From Fen-999 sp044220545 (GTDB lineage: Bacteria; Pseudomonadota; Gammaproteobacteria; Burkholderiales; Rhodocyclaceae), in NCBI GenBank assembly GCA_044220545.1, contig JBGAQX010000002.1, positions 124,001-188,000 on the forward strand: 64,000 nt of DNA, read 5' to 3'. The notes under the pieces are model-generated. The model saw nothing but the letters and a program-made list of their open reading frames with translations. It made no database searches and was not told the origin of the DNA. This document shows, piece after piece, positions 51,191-60,472 of this stretch (the stretch's first letter is position 1; every line of letters starts with the position of its first letter). A program made the position numbers and the translations under genes.

Positions 51191-52584
51191 GGTTGGCACT
51201 CCTGAATTGTTGCGGTCCGCCGAACTTGCCGGGCAAAGTGAACGAAGCGAGCCGGCCAGTCGCAGCCCGCCGTGGCCCGCAGATGCGTATAGGACGCGAG
51301 CAGATTGTTAATGACAATTCCATCGCGTCGTCCGTCTATGCCGTGGCCACGCTTGACCGCATAGGCATATCGCAGGCCGGCCGGCAGGCCTTCGAGACTG
51401 GAGTAGTGGAATTCGTGCGCGGGTAAGCCGCTTGTTGTCTTGGCATCGGGCCAGGGGTGCTCGCCGGTTGGCTCCAGCAGGACATAGCCTCGGCCGACCG
51501 GCTTGTCGTGCATGGCTATCTCCCCAGGAATGACGCCGACCATGTGGCGCGTCTTGCCCCGCCAGGAGATGCTATTGGCCAGGTACATCAGTCCGCCACA
51601 TTCGGCGTAGGCGGGCAGGCCGGCCGTGATCGCATTGAGGATGTCGGTACGCAAGCTGCTGTTGGCCTCCAGTTGGTCCAGAAAACATTCCGGAAAGCCG
51701 CCGCCGATGAACAGGGCGTCGCACGCGGGCAAACGCGGGTCGCACAGGGCATTGAAAGGTACCAGTTCGGCGCCGGCGGTGATCAGGGCGTCGAGGTCGT
51801 CCGCATAGTAGAAGCCGAAGGCGTCGTCGCGGGCGATGGCAATGCGGAGTGGTGCGTCGGCCACCGGCTGCCGGGGCGCCCGCGGTGGTTGGGGGAGCGC
51901 AAGATCGGTCTGACTGACCGCCAGCAGGCGGTCCAGGTCAACCTGCGCGGCGACCCGCTCGGCGATATCGGCAATCTGAGCCGCCGCCACCCGCGTTTCG
52001 TTGGTGGGCATCAGCCCCAGATGGCGTTCAACCAGGGTCAGACGCGGGTCGTCGTGAATGGCGCCAAGCACGGCTACATCGGTGTAGTGCTCGATGACGG
52101 CGCGCAGCTTGCCTTCGTGGCGACTGCCACCGAGGCGGTTGAGGATGACGCCGGCGATGCGGATGTCGCGGTCGAAGGCTTGGTAACCGAGAATGAGGGG
52201 CGCGATACCCCGGGTCATGCCGCGGGCGTCCAGTACCAGCATGACCGGCAGGTCGAGCAGTTTGGCCAGCGCCGCGTTGCTGTTGGCGCCGTCGAGCGCC
52301 AGTCCGTCGTAGAGTCCCTTGTTGCCTTCCACCAGACATACTTGGGCATCGTGACCAGCACTGGCGAACTGCGCGGAGATCTCCCTGTTCGGGGACAGAA
52401 AGAAATCGAGGTTCCGGCAGCTGCGTCCGGCAGCCAGGCCCAGCCAGAGCGGGTCGATGTAGTCCGGGCCTTTCTTGAAGGGCTGGACGGTGTAGCCCCG
52501 TGCCCGCAGGGCGGCGGCCAGACCGATGCTGACGGTGGTCTTCCCGGAAGACTTGTGGGCGGCCGAAACGAGAAAGCGGTGCAT
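51178..52584 (-). CDS. dsrN: DsrN, siroheme amidase (cobyrinic acid a,c-diamide synthase family)
   Basis: 468-aa amidotransferase of the CbiA/CobB family. The N-terminal ATPase has HKSSGKTT (residues 10-17) and KKGPDYIDP. The C-terminal class I glutaminase has FIGGGFPECFL and the nucleophile Cys329 in AECGGLMYL. In sulfur oxidisers it converts siroheme to the amide form used by DsrAB. The family also serves cobalamin synthesis, but here it sits within dsr. A perfect 12-bp hairpin separates it from dsrP. Confidence 0.93.
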   Translation of the reverse strand: MHRFLVSAAHKSSGKTTVSIGLAAALRARGYTVQPFKKGPDYIDPLWLGLAAGRSCRNLDFFLSPNREISAQFASAGHDAQVCLVEGNKGLYDGLALDGANSNAALAKLLDLPVMLVLDARGMTRGIAPLILGYQAFDRDIRIAGVILNRLGGSRHEGKLRAVIEHYTDVAVLGAIHDDPRLTLVERHLGLMPTNETRVAAAQIADIAERVAAQVDLDRLLAVSQTDLALPQPPRAPRQPVADAPLRIAIARDDAFGFYYADDLDALITAGAELVPFNALCDPRLPACDALFIGGGFPECFLDQLEANSSLRTDILNAITAGLPAYAECGGLMYLANSISWRGKTRHMVGVIPGEIAMHDKPVGRGYVLLEPTGEHPWPDAKTTSGLPAHEFHYSSLEGLPAGLRYAYAVKRGHGIDGRRDGIVINNLLASYTHLRATAGCDWPARFVHFARQVRRTATIQECQPCSN

Positions 52585-52601
52585 GGACCGGGCTGGCGGG
52601 T

Positions 52602-52628
52602 AACGGCCCGACTATGAGTCGGGCCGTT
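52602..52628 (-). terminator. Perfect 12-bp stem-loop between dsrP and dsrN
   Basis: aacggcccgact and agtcgggccgtt pair perfectly around a 3-nt loop. It begins 8 bp after the dsrP stop and ends 18 bp before the dsrN start. It lacks a T-run on the transcribed side. It probably limits read-through or stabilises upstream mRNA. Confidence 0.65.
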
Positions 52629-52635
52629 GCGTGCC

Positions 52636-53841
52636 TCAATCGTTCTGGCGAACCGCCGCCTCGCTGAGATGAACGTAGTCGTCTTCAGGCAGGAACTTGA
52701 ATGCGCGCACGCCAACCGTGGTAATCAGGTACGCGAGACCAATGCCACCGAAGCCAAGCAGGATCTCGGGAAGACTCGGCGTATAACTTGCCACCTGTCC
52801 ATCGAAGAAGCTGCTGGTGATGTTCATGCCGGGAAAGATCTCCAGCGGGAACGACTGGCCACCGACGATGAATACATAGAGCTGGCAAAAGGCCCCGACA
52901 ACGACCAGTCCGGCGGCGGTAAGCACGGCGCCACAGCGCATGCCCAAGGTCGGGTGGTACAGCAGCCCCAGCGGGACAAGGCTACCCAGAATTATCTGGC
53001 CGATCCAGAAGATCGTTGCGAAACCACTATCCACCAGCAAGAACTTCTCAAAGGCCACCTGTTTGGCGAAATAGAGATTCGTCATGTGGTAGACGGCCAC
53101 CAGGAACAAGACGGCGGCGACGAAGAGACCCAGCAGATTCTTCATCCGGCGCAGTACCAGGGGATGGATGACGATATGGTTCCAGCGGAACATGGCCGCC
53201 TGGATGAGGATGAAGACGGCCAATCCCCAGGCGAACGACATGACGATGAACATCGGCGCCAGCAGGCCGGAGGCATAAGCCTGGCGGGCGACAAGGAAGC
53301 CGAAGATCGAGCCGGTACCCGTGGTGAGTATGAGGCGCCAGCCGAAGGCGGCGAAGCCGACCGGCTTCGACCACGGACTCATGCGCTGTTCCATCAATGT
53401 CCAGAGATAGACGGCCACGATGCCGAACATCCCCGAGTAGAGAAAGACATTCCAGGCAAAGACCGAGGTAAAGTTGTATTGGGTGGCGGCCACGATCACC
53501 CGGTCGGCGCGGCCGAGGTCGAGCATCAACACAAACAGGCCACCGGCGAGCATGGCCAGGGTCAGCAGGCCCGAAAGCGGCGCTCGCTTCTTGTAAATGG
53601 TCTTGCCGAACACCGAGCCCATCGAGGCGACGTTGAGGACGCCGGAGGCGGCGACGATCAGAAAGATGGCGAAGACGTGCGGTACGCCCCAGACCACCTG
53701 GTTGTTCATGCCGGTAACGACGTGACCGTTGTGTTCCATGTACAGCGCGGCGCCGAAGCCGATCGCGACGACCAACGCGCCTAGCGCGGCCAAGGCGTAG
53801 AACAGCTTTTCCTCGGCTCGGGAGTAGGGTGCCAGGATCAT
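52636..53841 (-). CDS. dsrP: DsrP, NrfD-like membrane subunit
   Basis: 401-aa integral membrane subunit of the DsrMKJOP complex, related to NrfD/PsrC quinone-reactive proteins, with ten likely transmembrane helices. The first helix begins near residue 14 (EEKLFYALAALGALVVAIG). It would exchange electrons between the quinone pool and DsrO/DsrJ. The dsrO stop lies 4 bp upstream. Confidence 0.93.
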   Translation of the reverse strand: MILAPYSRAEEKLFYALAALGALVVAIGFGAALYMEHNGHVVTGMNNQVVWGVPHVFAIFLIVAASGVLNVASMGSVFGKTIYKKRAPLSGLLTLAMLAGGLFVLMLDLGRADRVIVAATQYNFTSVFAWNVFLYSGMFGIVAVYLWTLMEQRMSPWSKPVGFAAFGWRLILTTGTGSIFGFLVARQAYASGLLAPMFIVMSFAWGLAVFILIQAAMFRWNHIVIHPLVLRRMKNLLGLFVAAVLFLVAVYHMTNLYFAKQVAFEKFLLVDSGFATIFWIGQIILGSLVPLGLLYHPTLGMRCGAVLTAAGLVVVGAFCQLYVFIVGGQSFPLEIFPGMNITSSFFDGQVASYTPSLPEILLGFGGIGLAYLITTVGVRAFKFLPEDDYVHLSEAAVRQND

Positions 53842-53845
53842 GGTG

Positions 53846-54595
53846 TCAGATTCCTTGGTAACGAACGCCGGTGTTCAGCTTCAGATCGGCCCGGACTTGC
53901 GTGGTGGCTGTCTGCGCGATGCGGCGGGAAATGTCGCTGGTTGGATCCTCGAGGTCGCCAAATACCATGGCGCCTTCCGGGCAGGCTTCGACGCAGGCCG
54001 GTTTCAGGCCTTTGTCGACCCGATGGACGCAAAGCGTGCAGGATTCGACGCAGCCCATGCCGCGCGGCACTTCCGGATTCTGTTCGGTGAGTGGCTGATG
54101 GACAAATGAGCGCGCCTTGTAGGGGCAGGCCATCATGCAGTAACGGCAACCGATGCATATATGGCGATCCACCAGGACGATCCCGTCGGCGCGCTTCATC
54201 GAGGCTCCGGTTGGGCAGACGTCGACGCAGGGAGGTTCGGCGCAATGCTGGCACATCATGGGCAGCGAATGCTGGCGTCCATTGTGCGGATCCTTCAGGT
54301 CGATCTTCCGAATCCACTGTGCCCGCTGGGCGGGATCAGCCACCTTTTCATTGATGCCATTTTCGGTGGCACAGGCGGACACGCACACATCACATCCCGA
54401 TGCGCACTTGGTCGTGTCCACCAGCAAGCCCCAGCGCTGCAACTTGGAGGCGGGTTCACCCGCCGGTCGCTTCGACTGCGCCTGGGAAACCTGGATCAGA
54501 TGGACACCCGGGGCCAGCGCGACGAGTCCGAGGCCCGCCGCCACCCCCGCGCCGGCGGCGAGGAATCCCCGCCGCTTGTTGTCGTTGTCGTTCAT
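53846..54595 (-). CDS. dsrO: DsrO, periplasmic iron-sulfur subunit
   Basis: 249-aa ferredoxin-like subunit of DsrMKJOP. The twin-arginine-type signal (KRRGFLAAGAGVAAG) starts at residue 7. Cysteine motifs include CASGCDVCVSAC, CQHCAEPPCVDVCP, CIGCRYCMMACP and CVESCTLCVHR with a late CVEACP, enough for about four [4Fe-4S] clusters. ATG at 54595 overlaps the dsrJ stop (ATGA). The upstream extension into dsrJ is not used. Confidence 0.94.
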   Translation of the reverse strand: MNDNDNKRRGFLAAGAGVAAGLGLVALAPGVHLIQVSQAQSKRPAGEPASKLQRWGLLVDTTKCASGCDVCVSACATENGINEKVADPAQRAQWIRKIDLKDPHNGRQHSLPMMCQHCAEPPCVDVCPTGASMKRADGIVLVDRHICIGCRYCMMACPYKARSFVHQPLTEQNPEVPRGMGCVESCTLCVHRVDKGLKPACVEACPEGAMVFGDLEDPTSDISRRIAQTATTQVRADLKLNTGVRYQGI

Positions 54596-54993
54596 GGTCT
54601 GACTCCCGTTGCCTTGTAGCCCGCCTTGGGTTGGTGGCAATCCCAGCAATCGAGCTTCACCGCCGCATACGTGTGGCAACTTTGGCAGAAGTTGTCGTCA
54701 TGGCCAATCACCGAGCCCGTCTTCTTGCTGGCGTGGCATTCGATACAGCCGTTGAGGCTGACTTTGGCACCACGGACACCTTCGCGCAGCGTCTTGTCGC
54801 GCTGGTGCTTCAGCATGTCCATATGGTTGCGCCGCATCTCCTCCGCCGGCGCGATGCACTTGCCTTCGGTTTCGATCTTGATGGTGGGTTTGGGCACCCC
54901 GCCGTCGGCGGCCTGGGCCGCATGGCTGGCAATGGCCAGTCCGGCGGCGGCGGCGAGCAAGGCAAAGCGGACCAGGCGTGCGACGGGCAGCAT
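54592..54993 (-). CDS. dsrJ: DsrJ, triheme cytochrome c
   Basis: 133-aa periplasmic cytochrome with a signal-anchor (residues 4-28, ending SHAAQA). Three haem sites CIECH (83-87), CQSCH (103-107) and CWDCH (116-120) are present. Cys46 is also conserved; in Allochromatium DsrJ a cysteine at this position serves as an unusual axial haem ligand. ATG at 54993 has AAGGAAA upstream. It lies 10 bp after dsrL. Confidence 0.94.
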   Translation of the reverse strand: MLPVARLVRFALLAAAAGLAIASHAAQAADGGVPKPTIKIETEGKCIAPAEEMRRNHMDMLKHQRDKTLREGVRGAKVSLNGCIECHASKKTGSVIGHDDNFCQSCHTYAAVKLDCWDCHQPKAGYKATGVRP

Positions 54994-55003
54994 GAAGATT
55001 TCC

Positions 55004-56977
55004 TTATTCGCCGAGACCCATTTGGATGTAACCGGTCGGACAAACATCGCTACAGATATGACAGCCAATGCACTTGTCGTAATCGGTCGCCACGTAGCGG
55101 CCGGTGGTTGCCTCGGTCTTCTTGACCTTGTAGACAGCCGTCTGCGGGCAATAGACGACGCAGTTGTCGCATTCGAAGCACAGGCCGCAACTCATGCAGC
55201 GCTTGGCTTCGGCCACCGCTTGCTTGTCGTCCAGCGGATCCAGGCGCTCCTCGAAGTTGCCAAGCGCGCTTTCCTTGTTCAGGTGGGTGATATTGCGCTT
55301 GTTGCGGGGCGTGTACTGGAAATGGCCGAGGAACAGTTGGTCGTGGGGAATCACATAGCGGTCGGAGCGGTTCTCGAAGTTATGCACCGCGCCCTTCGAT
55401 TCGCTGGTGCCGCGCAGCGGCTCCTTGATTTCCTCGAAGCCGATGCCCTTTTCGACGTACTTGCGCATCAGGTCGAAGACATGGACGTCGATCTTCGGCC
55501 GCCGGCCGGCCTCGACTCCGTTCAGGAACTGGTCGATGCCTTCGGCGGCGATGGCGCCGTGGCCCACCGCGGTGGTCAGCAGGTGGGGACGGATGATGTC
55601 GCCACCGGCATAGACGCCGGGTTTGCCGGCAAGTTGATAGTTCTTGTCGGCGCTGATGGCACCCTTGCCATTGTTGAACTCTTCCAGACCGGTGAAATCA
55701 ACCGCTTGACCGATCGCGGAGACGATCAGATCGGCCGGCAGATCCTTCTCGCTGCCTTCAACCTTTTTGATTTCCAGCCGGCCGCCGACCATCTTGGCCT
55801 CGCACTGGCAGACGCGCAGCGCGGTGGCGCGGCCATCGGCGCCCTTGACGACACCAGTGGGCATCCAGCCACCCATGATGTCGATGCCTTCCGACTGCGC
55901 ATGCTCGATTTCGGGCTTGCTGGCCATCATCTTGTCGGTGGTGAACACCGAGGTCAGCACGACGTCGGCACCTTGCCGGTTGGATATGTCGGCAACGTCC
56001 TGGGCCATTCGGCCGGCGATTGCGCCTTCCCAGTCGGTCGGCTTGGCGTTGGTAATGTGGCCGAGACGACGGGCGACCGTGGCGACGTCCATGGACGTAT
56101 CGCCACCACCAACCACCACCACGCGCTTGCCAACGTGGCGCAGACGGCCGTCATTGAACGCTTTCAGGAAGGCCGTGGCGGTGACCACATTGGGCGCACT
56201 GGTGTCGCCCTCGACCGGCAGGGCGCGGCCCGCTTGGGCGCCGAGGCCGAGGAATACGGCGTCGAAATCCTTGCGAATCTGCTCCATGGTGATGTCGGTA
56301 CCGATGCGGCACTTCAGCTTGGCCGTGACGCCCAGATCGAGAATGCGCTGGATTTCGGCATCAAGCACGTCACGCGGGGTGCGGTAGCCCGGGATGCCGT
56401 AGCGCATCATGCCGCCGAGGAATTCGTGGTCATCGAAGATGGTTACCGCGTGGCCCTTCAGGGCAAGCTGGTAGGCCACGGAAAGACCGGCCGGGCCACC
56501 ACCGATGACGGCAACCTTTCTGCCGGTCTGTGTTTCGGGCTTCTTGAATTGCAGGTTGTTCTTGATGGCGTACTCGCCAAGATAGTGCTCGACGGAGTTG
56601 ATGCCAACGTGGTCTTCGACCTGGTTGCGATTGCAGCCCGTTTCGCAGGGCGCGGGGCAGACGCGGCCCATGACGGCGGGCAGGGGGTTTGCTTCGGTAA
56701 GTCGGCGCCAGGCATATTCCTGCCAGGGCATGATCGGCTTGCCGTCGGCACCCATCGGGGGCTTTTCGACACCGCGAACGATATTCAGGTAGCCACGGAT
56801 ATCTTCACCGGAGGGGCAGGAGCCCTGGCACGGCGGCGTGGATTGGATGTAGGTCGGGCACTTGTGGGACCAACTGGCCTGGAAGATATTGTCCTGCCAA
56901 CGCTTGACCTTGGTGTCGCCTTCCTCGTAGCGGCGGAACGACAGCTTGGTGTCTTGGGTATCGGTCGTCACTGACAT
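55004..56977 (-). CDS. dsrL: DsrL, NAD(P)H:acceptor oxidoreductase
   Basis: 657-aa cytoplasmic flavoprotein related to the small subunit of glutamate synthase. An N-terminal Cys-rich domain (CPTYIQSTPPCQGSCPSG, VCPAPCETGCNR) precedes the FAD site (AVIGGGPAGLSVAYQLALKG) and NAD(P) site (VVVVGGGDTSMDVA). Two [4Fe-4S] ferredoxin motifs close the C-terminus (CMSCGLCFECDNC and CIGCHICSDVCP). In sulfur oxidisers it passes electrons from DsrAB-bound sulfur to NAD(P). Its presence supports the oxidative direction of this Dsr system. Confidence 0.95.
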   Translation of the reverse strand: MSVTTDTQDTKLSFRRYEEGDTKVKRWQDNIFQASWSHKCPTYIQSTPPCQGSCPSGEDIRGYLNIVRGVEKPPMGADGKPIMPWQEYAWRRLTEANPLPAVMGRVCPAPCETGCNRNQVEDHVGINSVEHYLGEYAIKNNLQFKKPETQTGRKVAVIGGGPAGLSVAYQLALKGHAVTIFDDHEFLGGMMRYGIPGYRTPRDVLDAEIQRILDLGVTAKLKCRIGTDITMEQIRKDFDAVFLGLGAQAGRALPVEGDTSAPNVVTATAFLKAFNDGRLRHVGKRVVVVGGGDTSMDVATVARRLGHITNAKPTDWEGAIAGRMAQDVADISNRQGADVVLTSVFTTDKMMASKPEIEHAQSEGIDIMGGWMPTGVVKGADGRATALRVCQCEAKMVGGRLEIKKVEGSEKDLPADLIVSAIGQAVDFTGLEEFNNGKGAISADKNYQLAGKPGVYAGGDIIRPHLLTTAVGHGAIAAEGIDQFLNGVEAGRRPKIDVHVFDLMRKYVEKGIGFEEIKEPLRGTSESKGAVHNFENRSDRYVIPHDQLFLGHFQYTPRNKRNITHLNKESALGNFEERLDPLDDKQAVAEAKRCMSCGLCFECDNCVVYCPQTAVYKVKKTEATTGRYVATDYDKCIGCHICSDVCPTGYIQMGLGE

Positions 56978-57004
56978 AGCTTTTGTCTCCGGGGTGTCGT
57001 TGTG

Positions 57005-58558
57005 TTACTGCTCGTTGCCAAGCTTGATGGCTGTGCTGACCAACTGGTGCACGCCGCCAACCAGGCGCATGTTGAAACCGTAATAAGGCAACACCTTGGT
57101 AAATTGCGCCTTGCAGATGGCACAAATGGTGGCCATGAAATTGACGCCGTGGTCGTCGACCACCCGCTTCAGCGCTTCCATGCGCGGCAGGGCGCCCTTG
57201 ACGCGGATGTCCATCAGCTCGTCGGTCAGCAATCCGCCGCCGCCGCCACAGCAGAAGGTCTTTTCGCGCGTGGTGTCGATGGCCATCTCGTGATACTTGT
57301 TGGCCACGGCCTTGATGATGTTGCGCGGGATGTCGAACTGGCCGCCGGGGTAGTCGCCCATGCGGGATGCGCGGGCCACGTTGCAGGAATCGTGGAACGT
57401 GATGATGCGGCTATCGTTGGCTTCCTTGTCGAACTTGAGCCGCCCGGCCTGGATCAGGTCCCAGGTCACCTCGCAGATGTGCGAAGGCTGCTTGTAGTTC
57501 GGGTCGAGCTGCTTCTGCAGTTCAACGGCGAACGGATCGTTGGCGCCGGCGCCGATGCCGGTCAAGGTGTTCCAGAAAGCGTAGGCGACGCGCCAGGCGT
57601 GGCCGCACTCGCCGACCACGATGCGCTTGACGCCCAGCTCCAGCGCGGCCTCGCGCACACGCAGGGCAATCTTGCGCAACTGGTCATAGTTGCCGATGAA
57701 CATGCCGAAATTGCCGGCTTCCGAAGCCTTGGTCGATAGAGTCCAGGAGATGCCGGCGGCATGGAAGACCTTGCCGTAGCCGATCAGGCTTTCGATGTGC
57801 GGCTCGGCGAAGAAATCGGCGGAGGGGGTGACCAGCAGCACCTCGGCGCCCGCCTCGTCCAGCGGGTAACGTACGTCGGCACCGGTTTCGTCCTTGACGT
57901 CCTCTTCAAGACCGGACAGGGTATCCGCAAGCGCCGGACCTGGCAGCCCGAGGTTGTTGCCGATCTTGTGCACCTTGCCAATGATCTCGTTCGAGTACTT
58001 CTGACCGTAGCCAACCACGTCGAGAATCTCGCGACCCGCCATGGTGATTTCGGCGGTATCGATGCCGTAGGGGCAGAACACTGAACAGCGGCGGCACTCC
58101 GAGCACTGCCAGTAGTACGTGAACCACTCGTCCAGCACTTCCTTCGTCAGGTCGCGGGCGCCTACCAGACTTGGGAACATCTTGCCGGCCGGAGTGAAGT
58201 AGCGGCGGTAGACGCTGCGCATCAGATCCTGGCGCGCCACCGGCATATTCTTGGGGTCGTTGGTGCCGATGAAATAGTGGCACTTGTCAGTGCAGGCGCC
58301 GCAATGGACGCAGGCATCCATGTACACCTTGAGAGAGCGATACTTCTCGAGCAGTACGCCCATGTGGCCGATGGCCTTGTCGTGGGTTACCTGCCAGTCG
58401 TCGGCCAACTTGCCGGTGAAGCCGATGGCCTCCTGGATCTTGTCGTTGGCGACATAGGACCGAACACTCTCCGTCGCGGCGACCTGAAGTGCCGGCACCA
58501 CCGGAAACTCACGGAAGGCGGGAGCCTCGATCTTGGCTTTGCTGTCGGGTGCGGCCAT
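57005..58558 (-). CDS. dsrK: DsrK, heterodisulfide reductase-like subunit
   Basis: 517-aa cytoplasmic subunit of DsrMKJOP. Two ferredoxin motifs (CVHCGACTDKC at 83-93, CSECRRCSVFC at 152-162) are followed by two CCG-type domains (FHDSCNVARASRMGD and FCCGGGGGLLTDE). It resembles HdrD, and is thought to reduce or oxidise the DsrC trisulfide. It starts 1 bp after dsrM, so the two are coupled. Confidence 0.95.
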   Translation of the reverse strand: MAAPDSKAKIEAPAFREFPVVPALQVAATESVRSYVANDKIQEAIGFTGKLADDWQVTHDKAIGHMGVLLEKYRSLKVYMDACVHCGACTDKCHYFIGTNDPKNMPVARQDLMRSVYRRYFTPAGKMFPSLVGARDLTKEVLDEWFTYYWQCSECRRCSVFCPYGIDTAEITMAGREILDVVGYGQKYSNEIIGKVHKIGNNLGLPGPALADTLSGLEEDVKDETGADVRYPLDEAGAEVLLVTPSADFFAEPHIESLIGYGKVFHAAGISWTLSTKASEAGNFGMFIGNYDQLRKIALRVREAALELGVKRIVVGECGHAWRVAYAFWNTLTGIGAGANDPFAVELQKQLDPNYKQPSHICEVTWDLIQAGRLKFDKEANDSRIITFHDSCNVARASRMGDYPGGQFDIPRNIIKAVANKYHEMAIDTTREKTFCCGGGGGLLTDELMDIRVKGALPRMEALKRVVDDHGVNFMATICAICKAQFTKVLPYYGFNMRLVGGVHQLVSTAIKLGNEQ

Positions 58559-58559
58559 C

Positions 58560-59282
58560 TCAGTTTTTCTCCAACTTGGCCGCCCAAGGCGCCAGGTGGC
58601 GGGATTCGCGCGGATTGTCGGCCATGTTCCGCGAGGGGCTGAAGAAGATGCCCGGCGCGTGCAACAGCTTGCTGAACGGGAAGACGATCATTAGCGCGGC
58701 AACCAGAAAAAGGTGCAGGTAGAGCCCTGGATCCTCGGGCAGCGGCTGAATGTTGAAGCGCATCAGGCCGAGAAAGAATGTCTTCACGGCGACGATGTCG
58801 GTATGCATCAGGAACTTCATGCCCAGACCGGTCAGACCGATCAATACCAGCAGGGCCAGTATCAGGTGGTCGGAAATCGTCGATATGTAACGAATGCGCT
58901 CGACGAAGAAGCGTCGTGCCCAGAGGCCGGCGAGTCCAGCCACCATGGCAAATCCGGCATACATGCCGAAGGGTTGGGCGAAGGAAACCCAGAACCAGAC
59001 GGGCTCGATGAAGTAGCGCAGATGCCGCACCACGACCAGGGCAAGACCGAAATGGAAGAGCGCGGCGAAAATCCAGATCCAGAGATTGCCCTTGAACAGG
59101 CTCTCGAAGAAGACAACTTCGCGGAACATGCGCAAGACGACACCAGCCGATGTCGTCGGCGCGGGCGTGGTCGGAATCGACAGAGGCGCCGGGGTTCGCG
59201 CGAAATCGAGAATCTTGTACGCCAACCCGGCGACAAATACCGCCGCGGCAACGTAAAACAGGATCGCAAAAAATGTGGTCAT
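58560..59282 (-). CDS. dsrM: DsrM, cytochrome b-type membrane subunit
   Basis: 240-aa membrane protein with about five transmembrane segments, resembling NarI. Histidines in transmembrane regions (for example FHFGLALVVVRHLRYF and SDHLILALLVL) could bind haem b. It would move electrons between quinone and DsrK. It is somewhat shorter than some DsrM proteins but typical of betaproteobacterial forms as I remember. A stable hairpin lies between dsrC and this gene. Confidence 0.92.
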   Translation of the reverse strand: MTTFFAILFYVAAAVFVAGLAYKILDFARTPAPLSIPTTPAPTTSAGVVLRMFREVVFFESLFKGNLWIWIFAALFHFGLALVVVRHLRYFIEPVWFWVSFAQPFGMYAGFAMVAGLAGLWARRFFVERIRYISTISDHLILALLVLIGLTGLGMKFLMHTDIVAVKTFFLGLMRFNIQPLPEDPGLYLHLFLVAALMIVFPFSKLLHAPGIFFSPSRNMADNPRESRHLAPWAAKLEKN

Positions 59283-59352
59283 GTGCGTACGCTCAAGGGC
59301 ATGCGTTCATGCGTGACCGGCAGGTCGGGCAACCGCAGCCGGCCGCCGACAA

Positions 59353-59379
59353 CCGGCCGACACTCAAGGTGTTGGCCGG
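59353..59379 (-). terminator. 11-bp stem-loop between dsrC and dsrM
   Basis: ccggccgacac pairs with gtgttggccgg over 11 bp with one wobble and a five-base loop. It lies about 28 bp after the dsrC stop in a 124-bp gap. No T-run follows on the minus strand. It may reduce read-through so that DsrC stays more abundant than the membrane complex. Confidence 0.6.
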
Positions 59380-59406
59380 TGTCGATCGGGAACCGAAACT
59401 TGTCGG

Positions 59407-59739
59407 TTAAACGCAGCCGGTGGGCTTGGGCAGACCGGCAATCTTGCAGGCCTGCTTGGCCGGGCCATAGGGGAACAGTTCATACAGATACTGGCTGTTA
59501 CCCTTTTCCGGGCCGAGCTTCTTGCCAATGGCCTTGGTCAGCACGCGAACCGCCGGGGCGATCTGGAATTCGTTGTAGTAGTCGCGCAGGAAGTTGATGA
59601 CTTCCCAGTGCTGGTCGGTCATCGTGACACCCTCGGTCTGGGCCAGATAGGCGCCGACATCCTCATTCCATTCGCCCAGATTGATCAGGTAACCTTCTTC
59701 GTCGGTTTCGTAGGACTTGCCGTTAACTTCGATAGCCAT
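59407..59739 (-). CDS. dsrC: DsrC, sulfur-carrier protein
   Basis: 110-aa sulfur carrier of the TusE/DsrC family. The C-terminal arm has both redox cysteines, Cys98 (AKQACKIAG) and Cys109 (KPTGCV), the pair that forms the DsrAB-linked trisulfide. TusE-only proteins have one. It starts from an ATG with a GGAGACAACGGAA ribosome binding site. It is 50 bp after dsrH. Confidence 0.96.
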   Translation of the reverse strand: MAIEVNGKSYETDEEGYLINLGEWNEDVGAYLAQTEGVTMTDQHWEVINFLRDYYNEFQIAPAVRVLTKAIGKKLGPEKGNSQYLYELFPYGPAKQACKIAGLPKPTGCV

Positions 59740-59789
59740 TTCCGTTGTCTCCTAAGTGAGTGATCCGTTGATGCTCGTACGCGGTGCAA

Positions 59790-60086
59790 TCAGAGCCACG
59801 ACTGACTGGACTTGTGCTCGGCGACCAGGTCGACAAAGCCGCCGTAGTCCACCATGGTGACACCGTCCATGACGCGATCGGCGATACCACGGGCCTCCAT
59901 GTCCGGAGCCAGCGCATAGACCTTGAACTTGCCGCCGGCCGACTTCAGCTTGGCCTCGCCGGCACTACCCTTGGTCGCCGCGTAGACGCCATCCTCGATC
60001 AGGAGGATGGCGCCGCCTTCGGCGGACTGCAAGCAGCTATCCAGGGAGCCGCGGTCCAGGGGGGATTTATTGATGATGTTCAGCAT
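59790..60086 (-). CDS. dsrH: DsrH, TusB-like sulfur relay subunit
   Basis: 98-aa member of the DsrH/TusB family. A conserved cysteine is near residue 18 (SLDSCLQSA). It forms the hexameric DsrEFH complex that passes sulfur to DsrC. It lies 10 bp after dsrF. Confidence 0.93.
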   Translation of the reverse strand: MLNIINKSPLDRGSLDSCLQSAEGGAILLIEDGVYAATKGSAGEAKLKSAGGKFKVYALAPDMEARGIADRVMDGVTMVDYGGFVDLVAEHKSSQSWL

Positions 60087-60096
60087 GTGTTTTCCC

Positions 60097-60459
60097 TTAG
60101 AACGACAGGAGCACGTCCTGCTCTTCCATCAGCTTGCCGATGGCGGCGCGGCTCATTACTTCCACCGGCACGCAGAGGTCATCGGCGGTCAGGCCGCGGG
60201 CGGAAAGGGACTCCTGGTCGACATAAAGTTTGGTGACGTCGTAGTCCTCAAGCGCGCCGTAGGTCTTCTCGAAGCCCTTCATTTCGATGCCCTTGGTCTG
60301 ATGGCCCTTCTTCAACTGGTAGACGCCATCGTCGAGGAAGGCCAGCGAAACGTCTTGCTCGAAGGCGGCGGCGATCAGCACGACCTCCAGCGACTCCAGC
60401 GCATAGACGGTGCCGTAGGGAGCCTTGCGGTTGACGAACATGAATTTCTTGATGGTCAT
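60097..60459 (-). CDS. dsrF: DsrF, TusC-like sulfur relay subunit
   Basis: 120-aa DsrF/TusC-family protein. It starts with FMFVNRKAPYGTVYALESLE, the common beta-strand and helix of the family, and has no conserved active cysteine, as expected. ATG at 60459 is used for its GGGAG ribosome binding site; the longer upstream frame overlaps dsrE. Structural partner of DsrE and DsrH. Confidence 0.93.
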   Translation of the reverse strand: MTIKKFMFVNRKAPYGTVYALESLEVVLIAAAFEQDVSLAFLDDGVYQLKKGHQTKGIEMKGFEKTYGALEDYDVTKLYVDQESLSARGLTADDLCVPVEVMSRAAIGKLMEEQDVLLSF

Positions 60460-60472
60460 GGTGTCGTCTCCC